A stretch of 64,000 nucleotides of DNA from Pseudomonas uvaldensis (lineage in GTDB: Bacteria; Pseudomonadota; Gammaproteobacteria; Pseudomonadales; Pseudomonadaceae), in contig NZ_JAIWKS010000005.1 of assembly GCF_021271205.1 (NCBI RefSeq), positions 310,001 through 374,000 on the forward strand, in the 5' to 3' direction. Numbering within the stretch: position 1 is the first letter of the stretch; every line of letters begins with the position of its first letter. The notes beneath the pieces are model-generated. The model was not told the DNA's origin. It was given only the letters and a program-made list of their open reading frames with translations, and did not search any database. Of the stretch, positions 46,991 through 56,250 are shown in pieces. A program made the position numbers and the translations under genes.

Positions 46991-47461
46991 ATGTCCTCTG
47001 ACCTGTGGAGTTTTTCCCTCGATCTCTATGCCAGGCCTGGTGTAGAGCAGGCATGCCTGACCCTGCAAAAAGCCGGTGCGAGCGTCTGCCTGCTGCTGTG
47101 TGGTTTATGGCTGGCGCAACGCGGTGTGGCTTGCAACGAACGAAGGCTGCTGCAACTTCAACAACTGGCCGACACCTGGGACATGGAAGTCATACAGCCT
47201 TTGCGGGCCCTTCGCACCCAATGGAAAGACCGTGCCCAGCAAGACACCGAACTCGATAATCTGCGCGAAGAAATCAAGAAGCTGGAGCTGGAGGCTGAAC
47301 GGCAGCTATTGAAACGACTGGAAGCGGCGACCACGGATTGGCCTGGAGGACGACCGGTCGACGCCGAGCAATGGCTGCAAGGGTGGGTGGCGAGTACCGA
47401 CCCATCACACGGCGACGCGCTGCATCTGTTGCGCGTCGCCGTGTCGGAGCCTGCGGTTTAA
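46991..47461 (+). CDS. TIGR02444 family protein
   Basis: 156-residue protein starting MSSDLWSFSLDLYARPGVEQ, the conserved opening of the TIGR02444 family in Pseudomonas and relatives. A short Leu/Cys-rich stretch (ASVCLLLCGLWLAQRGVA) is followed by a charged coiled coil (TELDNLREEIKKLELEAERQ). No signal peptide or clear membrane helix is seen. Divergent from the ABC-F gene with 50 bases between starts, and convergent with algP. Function unknown. Confidence 0.82.
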   Translation: MSSDLWSFSLDLYARPGVEQACLTLQKAGASVCLLLCGLWLAQRGVACNERRLLQLQQLADTWDMEVIQPLRALRTQWKDRAQQDTELDNLREEIKKLELEAERQLLKRLEAATTDWPGGRPVDAEQWLQGWVASTDPSHGDALHLLRVAVSEPAV

Positions 47462-47465
47462 AACC

Positions 47466-48572
47466 TTAGGAAGCGCTGGTTGGGGTGCTGGTGGCCGGCG
47501 TCGTGGCGACAGTCGGGTTCACCGCCGGAGCAGGTGTGCTGGCGGATGGAGCGGGCGATGCAGCGGGTGCCGGCGACGGTGCCGCAGGCTTGGCCGCAGC
47601 GGTCGTTGGTTTTGCGGTGGCGGGTTTCTTCACAGCCGGTTTCGCGGCTGGCTTGGCGGCAGGCTTGGCAGCGGCCGGCTTCGCAGCAGCAGGCTTGGCA
47701 GCAGGTTTAGCCGCCGTTTTTGCAGGCGCTTTTGCAGTGGTCGGCTTGGCCGTCGATTTGGCAGCAGGCTTGGCTACGGCTGGCTTGGCTACGGCAGGTT
47801 TAGCCACAGCAGGTTTGGCAGCCGCTGTTTTTGCCGCCGCTGGCTTGGCGGCAGTTTTGGCAGCAACGGGTTTCGCGGCCGCTTTGACAGCTGGCTTGGC
47901 CGTGGTGGTTTTTGCTGCAGCAGGTTTGGCAGCAGCCACTTTGGCGGCAGGCTTGGCAGCGGGTTTAGCAGCCGGTTTGGCGACCGCTTTCACGGCCGGT
48001 TTTTTCGCAGCCGGTTTAGCTGCGCTGGCCGCGACAGGTTTTGCCACTGCCGGTTTGGCAGCAGGCTTGCTCGCTGCTTTGGCTGGCGCTTTCGCGGCAG
48101 GTTTGGCCGGTGTTTTAACCGCAGCAGGTTTAGCGGCCGGCTTTTTGGCCGATACAGCGACAGGCTTGGCAGCACGAAGGGTCAGTGCCTTGCCGGCAGC
48201 CTCTTGCACGCGACCGACACCCTGGGCCAGCTTCAGGCTTTCCTGGGCATCACGCTTGAGTTGCAAGATGTAGGCACGGGTTTCGGACTGACGATCCTTC
48301 AAGGCATCGAGCAGGTTTTCGAGTTCTTTGACGGCGTCCTTGGCCTTGGCCTGCGCCTTGGCCTTGCCGGCGGTGGCTGCTTCTTGCAGTTTGGTGCGGG
48401 ACTTGTGCAGTTTTTCCTGCGCTTTGCCGCGTTGTTTTTCCAGTTTGGCGAGCAGTTTTTCAGCATCAGCCAGGGCTTGGGAGCAGGCATTTTCCAAATG
48501 CTCGAGCAGGCTGCCCGAGAGTTGTTGGAGCAAGTGCAACGGAGTATTTACAGGCTTCTTGGGGGCCGACAT
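47466..48572 (-). CDS. algP: Histone H1-like regulator AlgP
   Basis: 368-residue protein with a helical N-terminal part (residues about 1-125, phasin-like coiled coil, LLQQLSGSLLEHLENACSQA) and a very long Lys-Pro-Ala-Ala repeat tail like eukaryotic H1. In P. aeruginosa AlgP (AlgR3) binds DNA non-specifically through the tail and affects alginate expression. The tail is encoded by near-identical short repeats (KPAA/KPAV units), likely to vary in number between strains. GGAGG precedes the ATG. Stop codons of algP and the TIGR02444 gene are 4 bases apart. Confidence 0.93.
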   Translation of the reverse strand: MSAPKKPVNTPLHLLQQLSGSLLEHLENACSQALADAEKLLAKLEKQRGKAQEKLHKSRTKLQEAATAGKAKAQAKAKDAVKELENLLDALKDRQSETRAYILQLKRDAQESLKLAQGVGRVQEAAGKALTLRAAKPVAVSAKKPAAKPAAVKTPAKPAAKAPAKAASKPAAKPAVAKPVAASAAKPAAKKPAVKAVAKPAAKPAAKPAAKVAAAKPAAAKTTTAKPAVKAAAKPVAAKTAAKPAAAKTAAAKPAVAKPAVAKPAVAKPAAKSTAKPTTAKAPAKTAAKPAAKPAAAKPAAAKPAAKPAAKPAVKKPATAKPTTAAAKPAAPSPAPAASPAPSASTPAPAVNPTVATTPATSTPTSAS

Positions 48573-48765
48573 GGTTTACCTCCTGACTGACGTGAGTGCG
48601 GCTCATACTAGACCTCTGCTGCAACCGCCGCTAGGGCATGTTGACAGTACACAGGACGTTGCGTTGCAAGGGACGAAAAATCTTCTGAGCCACTGCCGGT
48701 ACGATCCACTTGCACCGACATTCGCACTGGCATAATCCCTCGATTCGAGGCCGGAGAAAGTACAC

Positions 48766-49431
48766 ATGTTGCGTCACCTGTTTTTATGCTTGTGCATGGT
48801 CTGCACCACGACCCAGGCCGCCGATAAAACCAGCGCAAGCGATGCTCACGACCTGGCCTACAGCTTGGGCGCGAGCCTGGGTGAGCGTCTTCGCCAGGAC
48901 GTACCCGATTTGCAGATCCAGGCGTTGGTGGAAGGTTTGCAGCATGCCTATCAGGGCAAGCCATTGGCCCTCAAGGATGAACGCATCGAACAGATCCTCG
49001 CCGAACACCAGGCACAACTGAGTCCTCAGTCGACGACACCGCAGGTCGAGGTCGCGCTGAAGACGGAACAGAAGTTTCTCAACGAAGAGAAGAACCGACC
49101 AGGCGTACAGCAATTGGCCGACGGCATCCTGCTGACCGAACTCAAGCCAGGCAACGGAGCAAAAGCCGGCCCTCACGGCAAGGTCCAGGTGTTGTACACG
49201 GGGCGGCTGCCCGACGGCACGGTATTCGATTCCAACCGCCAGGCTCAGTGGTTCAACCTCGACAGCGTGATCGACGGCTGGCGCAGTGCATTACCGCAAA
49301 TGCCGGTAGGCGCGAAATGGCGATTGGTGATTCCTTCGACCCTGGCCTATGGCGCCGAAGGTGCCGGGGATGTGATCCCGCCGTTCACGCCACTGGTGTT
49401 TGAAATCGAGTTGCTGGGTGCGACGATCTGA
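48766..49431 (+). CDS. FKBP-type peptidyl-prolyl isomerase, exported
   Basis: 221-residue FkpA/FklB-type isomerase. It has a short signal peptide (LFLCLCMVCTTTQAADK), an N-terminal dimerisation helix domain (DLAYSLGASLGERLRQDVPD) and a C-terminal FKBP domain with GPHGKVQVLYTGRLPDGTVFD and WRLVIPSTLAYGAEGAGDVI. It likely folds periplasmic proteins. The ribosome site GGAGA lies about 10 bases before the ATG. Divergent from algP; a strong bidirectional terminator separates it from algQ. Confidence 0.93.
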   Translation: MLRHLFLCLCMVCTTTQAADKTSASDAHDLAYSLGASLGERLRQDVPDLQIQALVEGLQHAYQGKPLALKDERIEQILAEHQAQLSPQSTTPQVEVALKTEQKFLNEEKNRPGVQQLADGILLTELKPGNGAKAGPHGKVQVLYTGRLPDGTVFDSNRQAQWFNLDSVIDGWRSALPQMPVGAKWRLVIPSTLAYGAEGAGDVIPPFTPLVFEIELLGATI

Positions 49432-49443
49432 CGTTGGCGAAAA

Positions 49444-49479
49444 CGAAAAACGGTGCGCAATGCGCACCGTTTTTTTATC
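49444..49479. terminator. Bidirectional terminator between the FKBP gene and algQ
   Basis: AAAAACGGTGCGCA-ATGCGCACCGTTTTTTT is a hairpin with A-run before and T-run after, so it can end transcription from both strands. It sits 15 bases after the FKBP stop and before the algQ stop. Confidence 0.9.
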
Positions 49480-49491
49480 GCCGCAGGGCTT

Positions 49492-49950
49492 TCAAGCCTG
49501 GACCGCGGCCTCTTCCTTATGGGCGTTGTGCAGCACTTCGATCAGGCAGTCTTCCAGCTCGAAACGTTCATGCAGCAGGCCACCCAATTCCTTGAATTTT
49601 TCCGCTACGCACTTGCCTTCATCGCACAGGTCATTGAAGGCCAGCAGCTTTTCGGTAATGACGTCGATGCGCGGATAGATCTGATCGGCGAGCTCCAGGC
49701 CACGTTTGTCGTTGAAGGCCTTGGCTTCGCTCGTCAGTTGTTCGTAGATCTCGAAATGGCCAGCGGAGACGTAGTCAACCAGCACACCGCAAAACTCTTG
49801 CAGCGGCTTGCGGCTTTCTCCCAGCGCCTCGGGCTTGTCGCCGAGCGCATCATAGGCCCGAACCAGTTCGTGACGCTCCTGCAACCAGCGGTCGATCAGC
49901 AGATGCACCCCACCCCAGCGTTCCTGAGCATTCTGACAACTTTCGAGCAT
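49492..49950 (-). CDS. algQ: Anti-sigma-70 factor AlgQ/Rsd
   Basis: 152-residue all-helical protein of the Rsd/AlgQ family, which binds sigma-70 region 4 and shifts RNA polymerase toward alternative sigma factors; in P. aeruginosa AlgQ affects alginate and siderophore genes. Typical segments are [20 protein letters not shown] at the N-terminus, [20 protein letters not shown] and [20 protein letters not shown]. The ATG at 49950 is the family start. The leader of about 170 bases carries a GC hairpin (50052-50077). Confidence 0.95.
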   Translation of the reverse strand: MLESCQNAQERWGGVHLLIDRWLQERHELVRAYDALGDKPEALGESRKPLQEFCGVLVDYVSAGHFEIYEQLTSEAKAFNDKRGLELADQIYPRIDVITEKLLAFNDLCDEGKCVAEKFKELGGLLHERFELEDCLIEVLHNAHKEEAAVQA

Positions 49951-50051
49951 GGCGATTTCTTCCCTTGTGAGTCATGCCCCTCGCAGCCTGCGTACACCTG
50001 ACTCATGGCAAGCCGGACACAACATGATCGAACGGCACGATTCCAATGATA

Positions 50052-50077
50052 CGTGCGGGCCAGATTATGCCCGCACG
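50052..50077. terminator. GC-rich hairpin between dsbB and algQ
   Basis: CGTGCGGGC-CAGATTAT-GCCCGCACG is a perfect nine-base stem 45 bases after the dsbB stop. There is no U-run; it may be a terminator for dsbB or a leader structure for algQ. Confidence 0.45.
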
Positions 50078-50121
50078 ACAGCTGCTTCAAGGTACGCAGG
50101 AGATAAAGTTCATACAAGTGT

Positions 50122-50664
50122 TTAATCCCCGATCCGGGCCCATTGCGACGTCTTGCCGCCGAGCGGTCGGATCAGTGCATTCCAGACAAGGCGAAGTAGC
50201 AAGTAGGTCATGACGATGGACACGGCGAGAAAAAACAGCAGGCTCCATTCGGGAACGCTCAAGTCGAACAGTGTCCAGGTGATGCTTGCACAGTCGACCG
50301 CACCGTCGATGACGCGATGCACGGCGCTCCACCATGAATTCGATCCCTCCGTGCGGCTGAAGCAATCAGGCAGTAGCTCAGCCGAATGACTTTGCACCAG
50401 CACCTGGTGCCACGCCAATGTCATCGCCCCGGACACGAGAACCAGCCCCATGGCCCCGTAGATAATGCTGCCCGTTTGACCCGGACCGTGCACACAGGCC
50501 GTCAGGCAGTTTCCCAGGAACAACATCAGGCACAACCGCTGCAGGACACACAGGCTGCAAGGCGCCAGGCCGACCGCATATTCCAGATAGCTGGCGATGC
50601 CCAGGGCCAGGGCCGCAGCGATGGAAGCCATGAAAAACAAGAAGCGTGAGCAGGCCAAAGACAT
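50122..50664 (-). CDS. dsbB: Disulfide bond formation protein B
   Basis: 180-residue inner-membrane protein with four helices that reoxidises DsbA using ubiquinone. The first redox pair is C36-SL-C39 (CSLCVLQR motif) and the second periplasmic pair is provided by LPDCFSRTEG and GAVDCASITW. The N-terminus SRFLFFMASIAAALALGIAS is the first helix. It corresponds to the pseudomonad dsbB paralog (dsbH) beside algQ. The longer frame to 50752 has different content and is rejected. Confidence 0.93.
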   Translation of the reverse strand: MSLACSRFLFFMASIAAALALGIASYLEYAVGLAPCSLCVLQRLCLMLFLGNCLTACVHGPGQTGSIIYGAMGLVLVSGAMTLAWHQVLVQSHSAELLPDCFSRTEGSNSWWSAVHRVIDGAVDCASITWTLFDLSVPEWSLLFFLAVSIVMTYLLLRLVWNALIRPLGGKTSQWARIGD

Positions 50665-50745
50665 GGCGGTTCCGTAACAAAAAAGACAGGTAGTTACGGT
50701 AGAGGAAAGCCCTCGGGCCTTTCAAGGCAGGCCCGCGCAGACACT

Positions 50746-50880
50746 TCACCAAGGGTGTAGGGAATTCCCGACAGACGCGAGAGGATTCAGCGCAATCCTC
50801 TGTAGGACTTTGCTTAGAACACCCTTCGAGCCTTGAACCGGACCATTATTGGCAGCCAACCCCATGGTAACGCCCCACAT
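50746..50880 (-). CDS. Possible 44-residue small protein between hemY and dsbB
   Basis: A short open frame on the minus strand reads MWGVTMGLAANNGPVQGSKG and continues VLSKVLQRIALNPLASVGN, ending LHPW. Residues after 20 would form a short amphipathic helix. No Shine-Dalgarno sequence precedes either ATG (50880 or 50865), and I do not recognise a family. It occupies most of the 245-base gap between hemY and dsbB, so it is recorded as a low-confidence candidate. Confidence 0.25.
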   Translation of the reverse strand: MWGVTMGLAANNGPVQGSKGVLSKVLQRIALNPLASVGNSLHPW

Positions 50881-50910
50881 TTGATTGCCGGCACTGTCCG
50901 CCCCGTCCTA

Positions 50911-52155
50911 TCAGCCGGGCAAGGCCTGGGACGACGGCAATGGCGCAGCGAGCAGCCGTTCATCCAGCAAGCCCAGGCCCTCCTGGAACAACTGGTTGCT
51001 GCGCTCGGCATCCCCCAACTGCGCCAGCAGTCGCGCCAGTTCGGCACAGGCCTCCGGGTTGCGCTGGATCCGCAGGCTGCTTTCGAGATAATCCCTTGCC
51101 TTGCCCCACAAGCTGTTCTGCAGGCACAGGCGTCCCAGTGTCAGCAGAAGGCTGGAATCGGCCGGATGATCCTTGAGCCAGCCCTCGGCCGCCTGCAACT
51201 GCCGGATCGGGTCCTGGCCACGGACCAGTCCATACAGACGCGCCAAGTGGCTGTCATAGTGACGCTTGAGTGCCGTGCGCAACACTTCTTCAGCCTCGCC
51301 CTGGGCACCCAACTGTCGCAGTTGCTCGGCATAGGCCGCGATCAATGCCGACTCCTGGCGCTGCGCGGCGGTCAGCTGCTGCCAGGCACGGTTGAGCGAT
51401 TGCAGGCCCATGCTGCCGTCTTCTTCGCGATGCGCCGCCAGGGAAAGATTTTCGCCCCAGGCCCGACGTTCCAGCTCCGCGAGTTCGGCCGCAGGCAAGA
51501 CTTTGTCCTTGCGCAGCTCCGGCAACAGGCGAACCACCGCCGACCAGTCACCGCGCTGTTGATGCAGGCGCTGCAACTGGCGCAAGGTCTGGGCGTTGTG
51601 GGGATGACGATCGTGCATCGCTTGCAACGTGACCAGGGCTCCGTCGGTGTCGCCGCGATCCATCTGCAACTGAGCGTGAGTCAGCGCAATGGCGAGTTCG
51701 GCCTGGGGCTGACGCTCCAGGGCACGTTCGAGCAGGCTGTCGCTCTGCTCGTACAGTCCTTGTTCATTGGCCGCGCGAGCCGCGCCGAGGTAATACAGCA
51801 AGGGCTGGCGCTCGGCTTCGGCGGCACGATGCAAATGTCGCTGGGCACTGGCCCAACGCCCTTCGGCCAGGTCCAACTGACCGTGTTCGATCGCCACCTG
51901 CACACGACGACTGCGGTTACGCCGTGACCAAGGGTTGACCACGCCGCTGGACGTGGTCACCAGCCCGATCAACGCGCGCACGCACCACCACAGCAACCAG
52001 AGCACCATCACCAATGCCAGGGTGACCCACAGGCCGGCTTCGTAACGGAAGTTCTTGTAGGCCACCAGCACGTAACCCGAATGCTCGGCGATCGCGACGC
52101 CCAGCAAGGCGGCGGCAGCGATCACCACGAACAGAATCACGTAGAGGCGCTTCAT
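50911..52155 (-). CDS. hemY: Heme biosynthesis-associated TPR protein HemY
   Basis: 414-residue inner-membrane protein with two N-terminal hydrophobic segments (LYVILFVVIAAAALLGVAIA and LWVTLALVMVLWLLWWCVRAL) and a cytoplasmic or periplasmic tetratricopeptide region (repeats from about residue 90, e.g. AALEALERQPQAELAIALTH). In proteobacteria hemY follows hemX and hemD and is linked to porphyrin synthesis, though its exact role is unsettled. The ATG at 52155 overlaps the TGA of hemX, so translation is coupled. Confidence 0.92.
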   Translation of the reverse strand: MKRLYVILFVVIAAAALLGVAIAEHSGYVLVAYKNFRYEAGLWVTLALVMVLWLLWWCVRALIGLVTTSSGVVNPWSRRNRSRRVQVAIEHGQLDLAEGRWASAQRHLHRAAEAERQPLLYYLGAARAANEQGLYEQSDSLLERALERQPQAELAIALTHAQLQMDRGDTDGALVTLQAMHDRHPHNAQTLRQLQRLHQQRGDWSAVVRLLPELRKDKVLPAAELAELERRAWGENLSLAAHREEDGSMGLQSLNRAWQQLTAAQRQESALIAAYAEQLRQLGAQGEAEEVLRTALKRHYDSHLARLYGLVRGQDPIRQLQAAEGWLKDHPADSSLLLTLGRLCLQNSLWGKARDYLESSLRIQRNPEACAELARLLAQLGDAERSNQLFQEGLGLLDERLLAAPLPSSQALPG

Positions 52156-54068
52156 GGCTTGGCCTCCTGTTCACCAGGCTTGGCCAGGGGTTTGATCGAT
52201 TCTTCAACGGTGAGATTGCGACGTTCCAGGTAGGCCTGGACGCTGCTGAGGGCACCCGCCAGGTCCGGAGTGACCACGGTGACCGGTTGCCGGGACAGTT
52301 CCGCCACGCGCTCGAGCATGATCCTGCTCTGCGGGTTGTCCTGGTTGAAGTTGTTTCTGAGGACGTCACGAGCTTCGTCCAGCGCCTGGGTGTACACCGG
52401 CGCCTGACCGTTGAGGGCGGCCCATTGCGCCTGTTCCAGTGCCAGGCTCAAGGCCAGGCGTACCTGCATCAGGCTCTGCCCGGCCAAGAGCGGACGGACA
52501 TTCTCGTCGGCATTGAAATCGATACGGATGTAGCGCGAAATCTGATCCCACCACTGAGCCCAGCGGCTGGCACCGTCGCCGTCGGCGGTCAACCCCAGCA
52601 GCGACTCGCCACGATCCTTGTACTCGGGTGCCAGTTCCGAAAGCTGCAGGACCTGGTCACGCAACGCACCCAGTTGCAGGAACAGCCCGGTCCGGTCTGG
52701 CTGCTCGGTGCTGCGCAACGCCGCAAGTGTCTTGGCCAGTTGTTCACGGGCGGCAAATGAGCCCGGGTCGTTTTGCTCGCGCAGGATCTCGTCTGCCCCT
52801 TGGACCAACGCCTGGGCGCTGCTGATGTCCTGCAAGGCGGAAAGGCGCAGGCTGGCCAGGCGCAACAGATGCTCGGCCTCAGCCAGGCGCCAGTCCTTGC
52901 GGCTGGCCCCCAGCACCGTTTCCAGTCGCTGGCTCAGATGCTGCTGGTCGCCCTGCAATTGGGCGACCAGACGCCGCCGCTCCTCCAGCTCTTCGGCCGC
53001 GGGCAACTGCGCAAGGCGTTCACTGAGACGCTGCTCGTTGAGCTTGAGATTCTGCGCCTGATCGTTCAGCGCCTGGACCTGGGCGAACTGCTGCTGATTA
53101 TTGGCGTGCAGGTGACGGACCTGCCAGACGCCCCAGCCACCCACGGCGACACCGGCTGCGCCCAGCAACAAGGCGACAACGGCCAACCCGTTACCGCGAC
53201 GCGGGGCCGTCGGTGCCGCAGGTTCAACCGGCGCATCGATGGCTGGTCGGTCTTTATCTTCTTTTGGCAAGGCTGTTTCGCTCACGTGTCCATCCTTTGC
53301 ATTAGAAAACGGCACGGCTTGTTCCCGTAACGCCGCCAGCAAAGCCGAGGCGTTGGCGCCACGACAATCCACAACTGTTCGGGCGCCGGCGGCACGCGCC
53401 ATCTCGGCAACCCTTGGGCTTGGAACGAATAACGGCAACCGCGCCAGGGCGGGCCACGCTTCGCCGGCCAAGCGATACAGATGCTCGAAGCTCTGCCCAC
53501 TGCTGACCATCAGCGCGTTCAAGCGTTCCGCTTCGACTTTCTCCACCAACTCGCCGTCGCGATACCGAGGCAGGCTGCGTCGGTACAACTCCAGATAATC
53601 GACACTAGCACCTTGCTCACGCAAGCGCTCCGCCAGCAGACCACGCCCGCCTTCGCCACGCACGATCAAGACCCGCGGCCCAGGCCCGGCGAGAGCCTGA
53701 CGCAGCTCAGGGAGTTCAAGCAACGCTTCGCTGTCGTCACCCTTGTCCGGGTAAGACACGGTGAGACCCGCATCGGCAAGGATTTGCCCGGTGGCGGCGC
53801 CCACGCTGAACCAGGGCTGCTCCGGGGGCTCTGGCCAATACTGGCGCAACCGTTCCACGCAGAGCCGGGCCGCCGGTTTGCTGACCACGATCACCGCACA
53901 ATACTGGTCCAGCCGCTGGAGAATCTCCCGCTCGGAATCGGACGCAGGGAGCGGCTCGATAGTCAGCAGCGGCAAGCTGCTGGTAAATACTCCAGCATCC
54001 GCCAGCACCGCTGCCAGGGCCGACGACTCGTCCTCCGGCCGGGTCAGCAGCAGCCGCCAGCCCGTCAC
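52152..54068 (-). CDS. hemD: Uroporphyrinogen-III synthase HemD fused in frame to HemX
   Basis: One uninterrupted frame of 638 codons. Residues about 1-255 are HemD ([33 protein letters not shown]), which cyclises hydroxymethylbilane to uroporphyrinogen III. Residues from about 262 are HemX: one membrane helix ([19 protein letters not shown]) and a periplasmic coiled coil with [18 protein letters not shown]. The HemD start is a GTG at 54068 overlapping the hemC TGA. An internal GTG at 53285 ([10 protein letters not shown]) with AAGGAT six bases upstream could start a separate HemX of 377 residues, so both a fusion and a free HemX may be made. Confidence 0.88.
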   Translation of the reverse strand: MTGWRLLLTRPEDESSALAAVLADAGVFTSSLPLLTIEPLPASDSEREILQRLDQYCAVIVVSKPAARLCVERLRQYWPEPPEQPWFSVGAATGQILADAGLTVSYPDKGDDSEALLELPELRQALAGPGPRVLIVRGEGGRGLLAERLREQGASVDYLELYRRSLPRYRDGELVEKVEAERLNALMVSSGQSFEHLYRLAGEAWPALARLPLFVPSPRVAEMARAAGARTVVDCRGANASALLAALREQAVPFSNAKDGHVSETALPKEDKDRPAIDAPVEPAAPTAPRRGNGLAVVALLLGAAGVAVGGWGVWQVRHLHANNQQQFAQVQALNDQAQNLKLNEQRLSERLAQLPAAEELEERRRLVAQLQGDQQHLSQRLETVLGASRKDWRLAEAEHLLRLASLRLSALQDISSAQALVQGADEILREQNDPGSFAAREQLAKTLAALRSTEQPDRTGLFLQLGALRDQVLQLSELAPEYKDRGESLLGLTADGDGASRWAQWWDQISRYIRIDFNADENVRPLLAGQSLMQVRLALSLALEQAQWAALNGQAPVYTQALDEARDVLRNNFNQDNPQSRIMLERVAELSRQPVTVVTPDLAGALSSVQAYLERRNLTVEESIKPLAKPGEQEAKP

Positions 54069-55006
54069 GCGTGGCCTGCCTCGCCGTAGACCTTCTTGAG
54101 GATGTCGTCGGCGCCCTGGCTCAACAAATCCTCGGCCACCCGCACACCCAAAGCTTCGGCATCGCCACGAGGTGCCCGCGCCTGGGAACTGAGCAACCGT
54201 CCACCATTGGGATCCCCCACAAGGCCACGCAACCACACCTGCTCACCTTCGAGCACGGCGTAGCAGGCAATCGGCACCTGGCAGCCACCGTTGAGGTGCT
54301 TGTTGAGGGCGCGCTCGGCGAATACACGGGTGGCAGTGTCTTCATGGTGCAAGGGCGCGAGCAAGGCATGGATCTCGCTGTCGGCGCTGCGGCATTCGAT
54401 ACCCACCGCCCCCTGTCCGCCGGCCGGCAAACTGTCCTCGACACTGATGGCCGAAGTGATGCGGTCCTCGAAGCCCAGGCGGATCAGGCCGGCGGCGGCC
54501 AGGATGATTGCGTCGTACTCGCCGGCATCGAGCTTGGCCAACCGCGTATTGACGTTGCCGCGCAGGAAGCGGATCTGCAGGTCCGGCCGACGGGTCAGCA
54601 ACTGGGCCTGGCGACGCAGGCTGGACGTGCCGATCACACTCCCGGCTGGCAGTGCGTCCAGGCTGGCATAGGTATTGGAAACGAACGCATCGCGCGGATC
54701 TTCGCGCTCGCAGATACAGAACAGACCCAAGCCTTCAGGAAAATCCATGGGCACGTCTTTCATCGAGTGAACGGCGATATCCGCTTCGTTGTCCAGCAGC
54801 GCAGTTTCCAACTCCTTGACGAACAGGCCTTTGCCACCGATTTTCGACAGCGGCGAATCCAGCAACTTGTCTCCGCGACTGACCATGGGAACCAGCGTGA
54901 CGATCAGGCCGGGATGGGCCGCTTCCAGGCGGGCTTTGACGTATTCGGCCTGCCACAGGGCCAAGGCGCTTTTACGGGTGGCGATGCGGATCTCGCGAGG
55001 GGACAT
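54065..55006 (-). CDS. hemC: Hydroxymethylbilane synthase (porphobilinogen deaminase)
   Basis: 313-residue enzyme polymerising four porphobilinogens to hydroxymethylbilane. The dipyrromethane cofactor is attached at Cys242 ([13 protein letters not shown]). The catalytic Asp84 lies in HSMKDVP, and Arg residues in [10 protein letters not shown] and RGNVNTRL bind substrate. First gene of the hemC-hemD/X-hemY unit, with a GTGA overlap into hemD. algR lies upstream in the same direction but 136 bases away, so separate expression is possible. Confidence 0.97.
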   Translation of the reverse strand: MSPREIRIATRKSALALWQAEYVKARLEAAHPGLIVTLVPMVSRGDKLLDSPLSKIGGKGLFVKELETALLDNEADIAVHSMKDVPMDFPEGLGLFCICEREDPRDAFVSNTYASLDALPAGSVIGTSSLRRQAQLLTRRPDLQIRFLRGNVNTRLAKLDAGEYDAIILAAAGLIRLGFEDRITSAISVEDSLPAGGQGAVGIECRSADSEIHALLAPLHHEDTATRVFAERALNKHLNGGCQVPIACYAVLEGEQVWLRGLVGDPNGGRLLSSQARAPRGDAEALGVRVAEDLLSQGADDILKKVYGEAGHA

Positions 55007-55142
55007 GGATCAATCCGTACTGAAAAGATACGACGGATAATAACAGCTCAGCCAAATACGCTTTGACTTGAATCACGACCCCGGGGCCTCCCTGCCCGTC
55101 AATATCATGGAAAGGGAGCACCGGGACGCTCCGCACCGATGG

Positions 55143-55889
55143 TCAAAGCTGTTGCATCATCTTGCGTACGCCGGCCACATGTCGCCGGCTGACGATCAAC
55201 GCATCGCCGTTCAAGCCTTTGAGAAACAGCTGGAAATGCCCCAGGGGCGTACGCTGCAGGCGCTCGATACGCTCGCGGGCCACGAGGGCGTTGCGGTGGA
55301 TGCGCACGAAGCGCTCGCCGAACTCATCCTCGAGGGCCTTGAGTGGTTCGTCCAGCAGCACTTCGCCGCTCTCGTGGCGCAAAGTCACATATTTATGGTC
55401 GGCAATGAAGTAGACCACCTGATTCAACGGAATCAGCTCGATACCCTTGCGGGTCCGCGCACTGATGTGACTGCGTGGGCCGCTACCGCTTTCGGCGGCC
55501 GGACGGGTCAGCGCCGCCAGTTGACTCCGATTGGGCCGCTCGGCCTTGCGTAACGCGTCAAGCAATGCCTCGGACGCCACCGGCTTGACCAGGTAGCCCA
55601 CGGCCCCGGCCTGCAATACCTCGGGTGGGAAGTCGTCCCGCGTGGTGCAGAACACCACCGCGGGTGGCGACTCTCGCTCGCACAGCTTCGCCGCGACCTG
55701 CAGGCCATCCAGGCCAGGCATGCGGATGTCGAGCAATACGATATCCGGCTTGTGGCTGTCGATAAGGGCCAGAGCCTCTTCGCCATTGGTGGCGCTCGGC
55801 TCCAGGACACTGTACCCCTCGAGTTCACCAACCATTCGGCTGAGGCGCTCGCGGGCCAGGGGTTCGTCATCAACGATCAGGACATTCAT
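55143..55889 (-). CDS. algR: LytTR response regulator AlgR
   Basis: 248 residues: a receiver domain (acidic VDDEP, phosphoacceptor D54 in VLLDIRMPG, switch TTR and Lys in GYLVKPV) and a C-terminal LytTR DNA-binding domain (RTRKGIELIPLNQVVYFIAD, FGERFVRIHRNALVARERIE). In Pseudomonas AlgR controls alginate, type IV pili and other traits with the sensor AlgZ/FimS. Its ATG overlaps the TGA of the algZ remnant (ATGA), showing the ancestral coupling, but the kinase gene is destroyed here. AlgR itself looks intact. Confidence 0.95.
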   Translation of the reverse strand: MNVLIVDDEPLARERLSRMVGELEGYSVLEPSATNGEEALALIDSHKPDIVLLDIRMPGLDGLQVAAKLCERESPPAVVFCTTRDDFPPEVLQAGAVGYLVKPVASEALLDALRKAERPNRSQLAALTRPAAESGSGPRSHISARTRKGIELIPLNQVVYFIADHKYVTLRHESGEVLLDEPLKALEDEFGERFVRIHRNALVARERIERLQRTPLGHFQLFLKGLNGDALIVSRRHVAGVRKMMQQL

Positions 55890-56250
55890 AGTGCGCTGGA
55901 TTCCTGCGTGAGTCTCGCACAAGGATAGCGTAGACAGAGGCGATGACATCCGTCACCGCGATTCACGCTAAGACTCGTTCGAGGGCCAAAAAGTGCCGCG
56001 AGGCGGTTGCCTATCTTTACCAGCGCTTGCCGACCGATGCTCGGGGCCCGTTGTCGCACGGCGTCGCCGTAGGGATTATCAAGACTCGATCCGATCAATA
56101 TGAGCACCTCCGCGTCTGGGTTCGTCCGATGCACCATGAGTAAAAAATCCGACGTCCTATCGTCCACTGTAGACGGTTGCCACGATGATATTGCTCAATT
56201 GGAAAATATCGTTGTGCAAACCCTGCGTCGCAAGTCCGGGCGTCATCGAA
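55886..56250 (-). pseudogene. algZ: algZ (fimS) 3' remnant
   Basis: The minus strand from the algR start encodes IGNRLAALFGPRTSLSVNRG and then CLRYPCARLTQE, which resembles the C-terminal ATP-lid end of LytS-type kinases such as AlgZ. Upstream, an open stretch (DAEVLILIGSSLDNPYG) and, in another frame, GLATQGLHNDIFQL resemble the strand preceding the G box and the N box (PLLENAI-type). At least one frameshift (about 56165-56200), altered N-box residues and loss of everything 5' (membrane helices, phosphorylated His) make it non-functional. The stop codon still overlaps algR. The 5' limit is approximate. Confidence 0.7.

Noticed and set aside
47485..48273. Hydrophobic Gly/Ala-rich frame opposite algP
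   Set aside because: It is the mirror of the KPAA repeat and has no independent start or family features.
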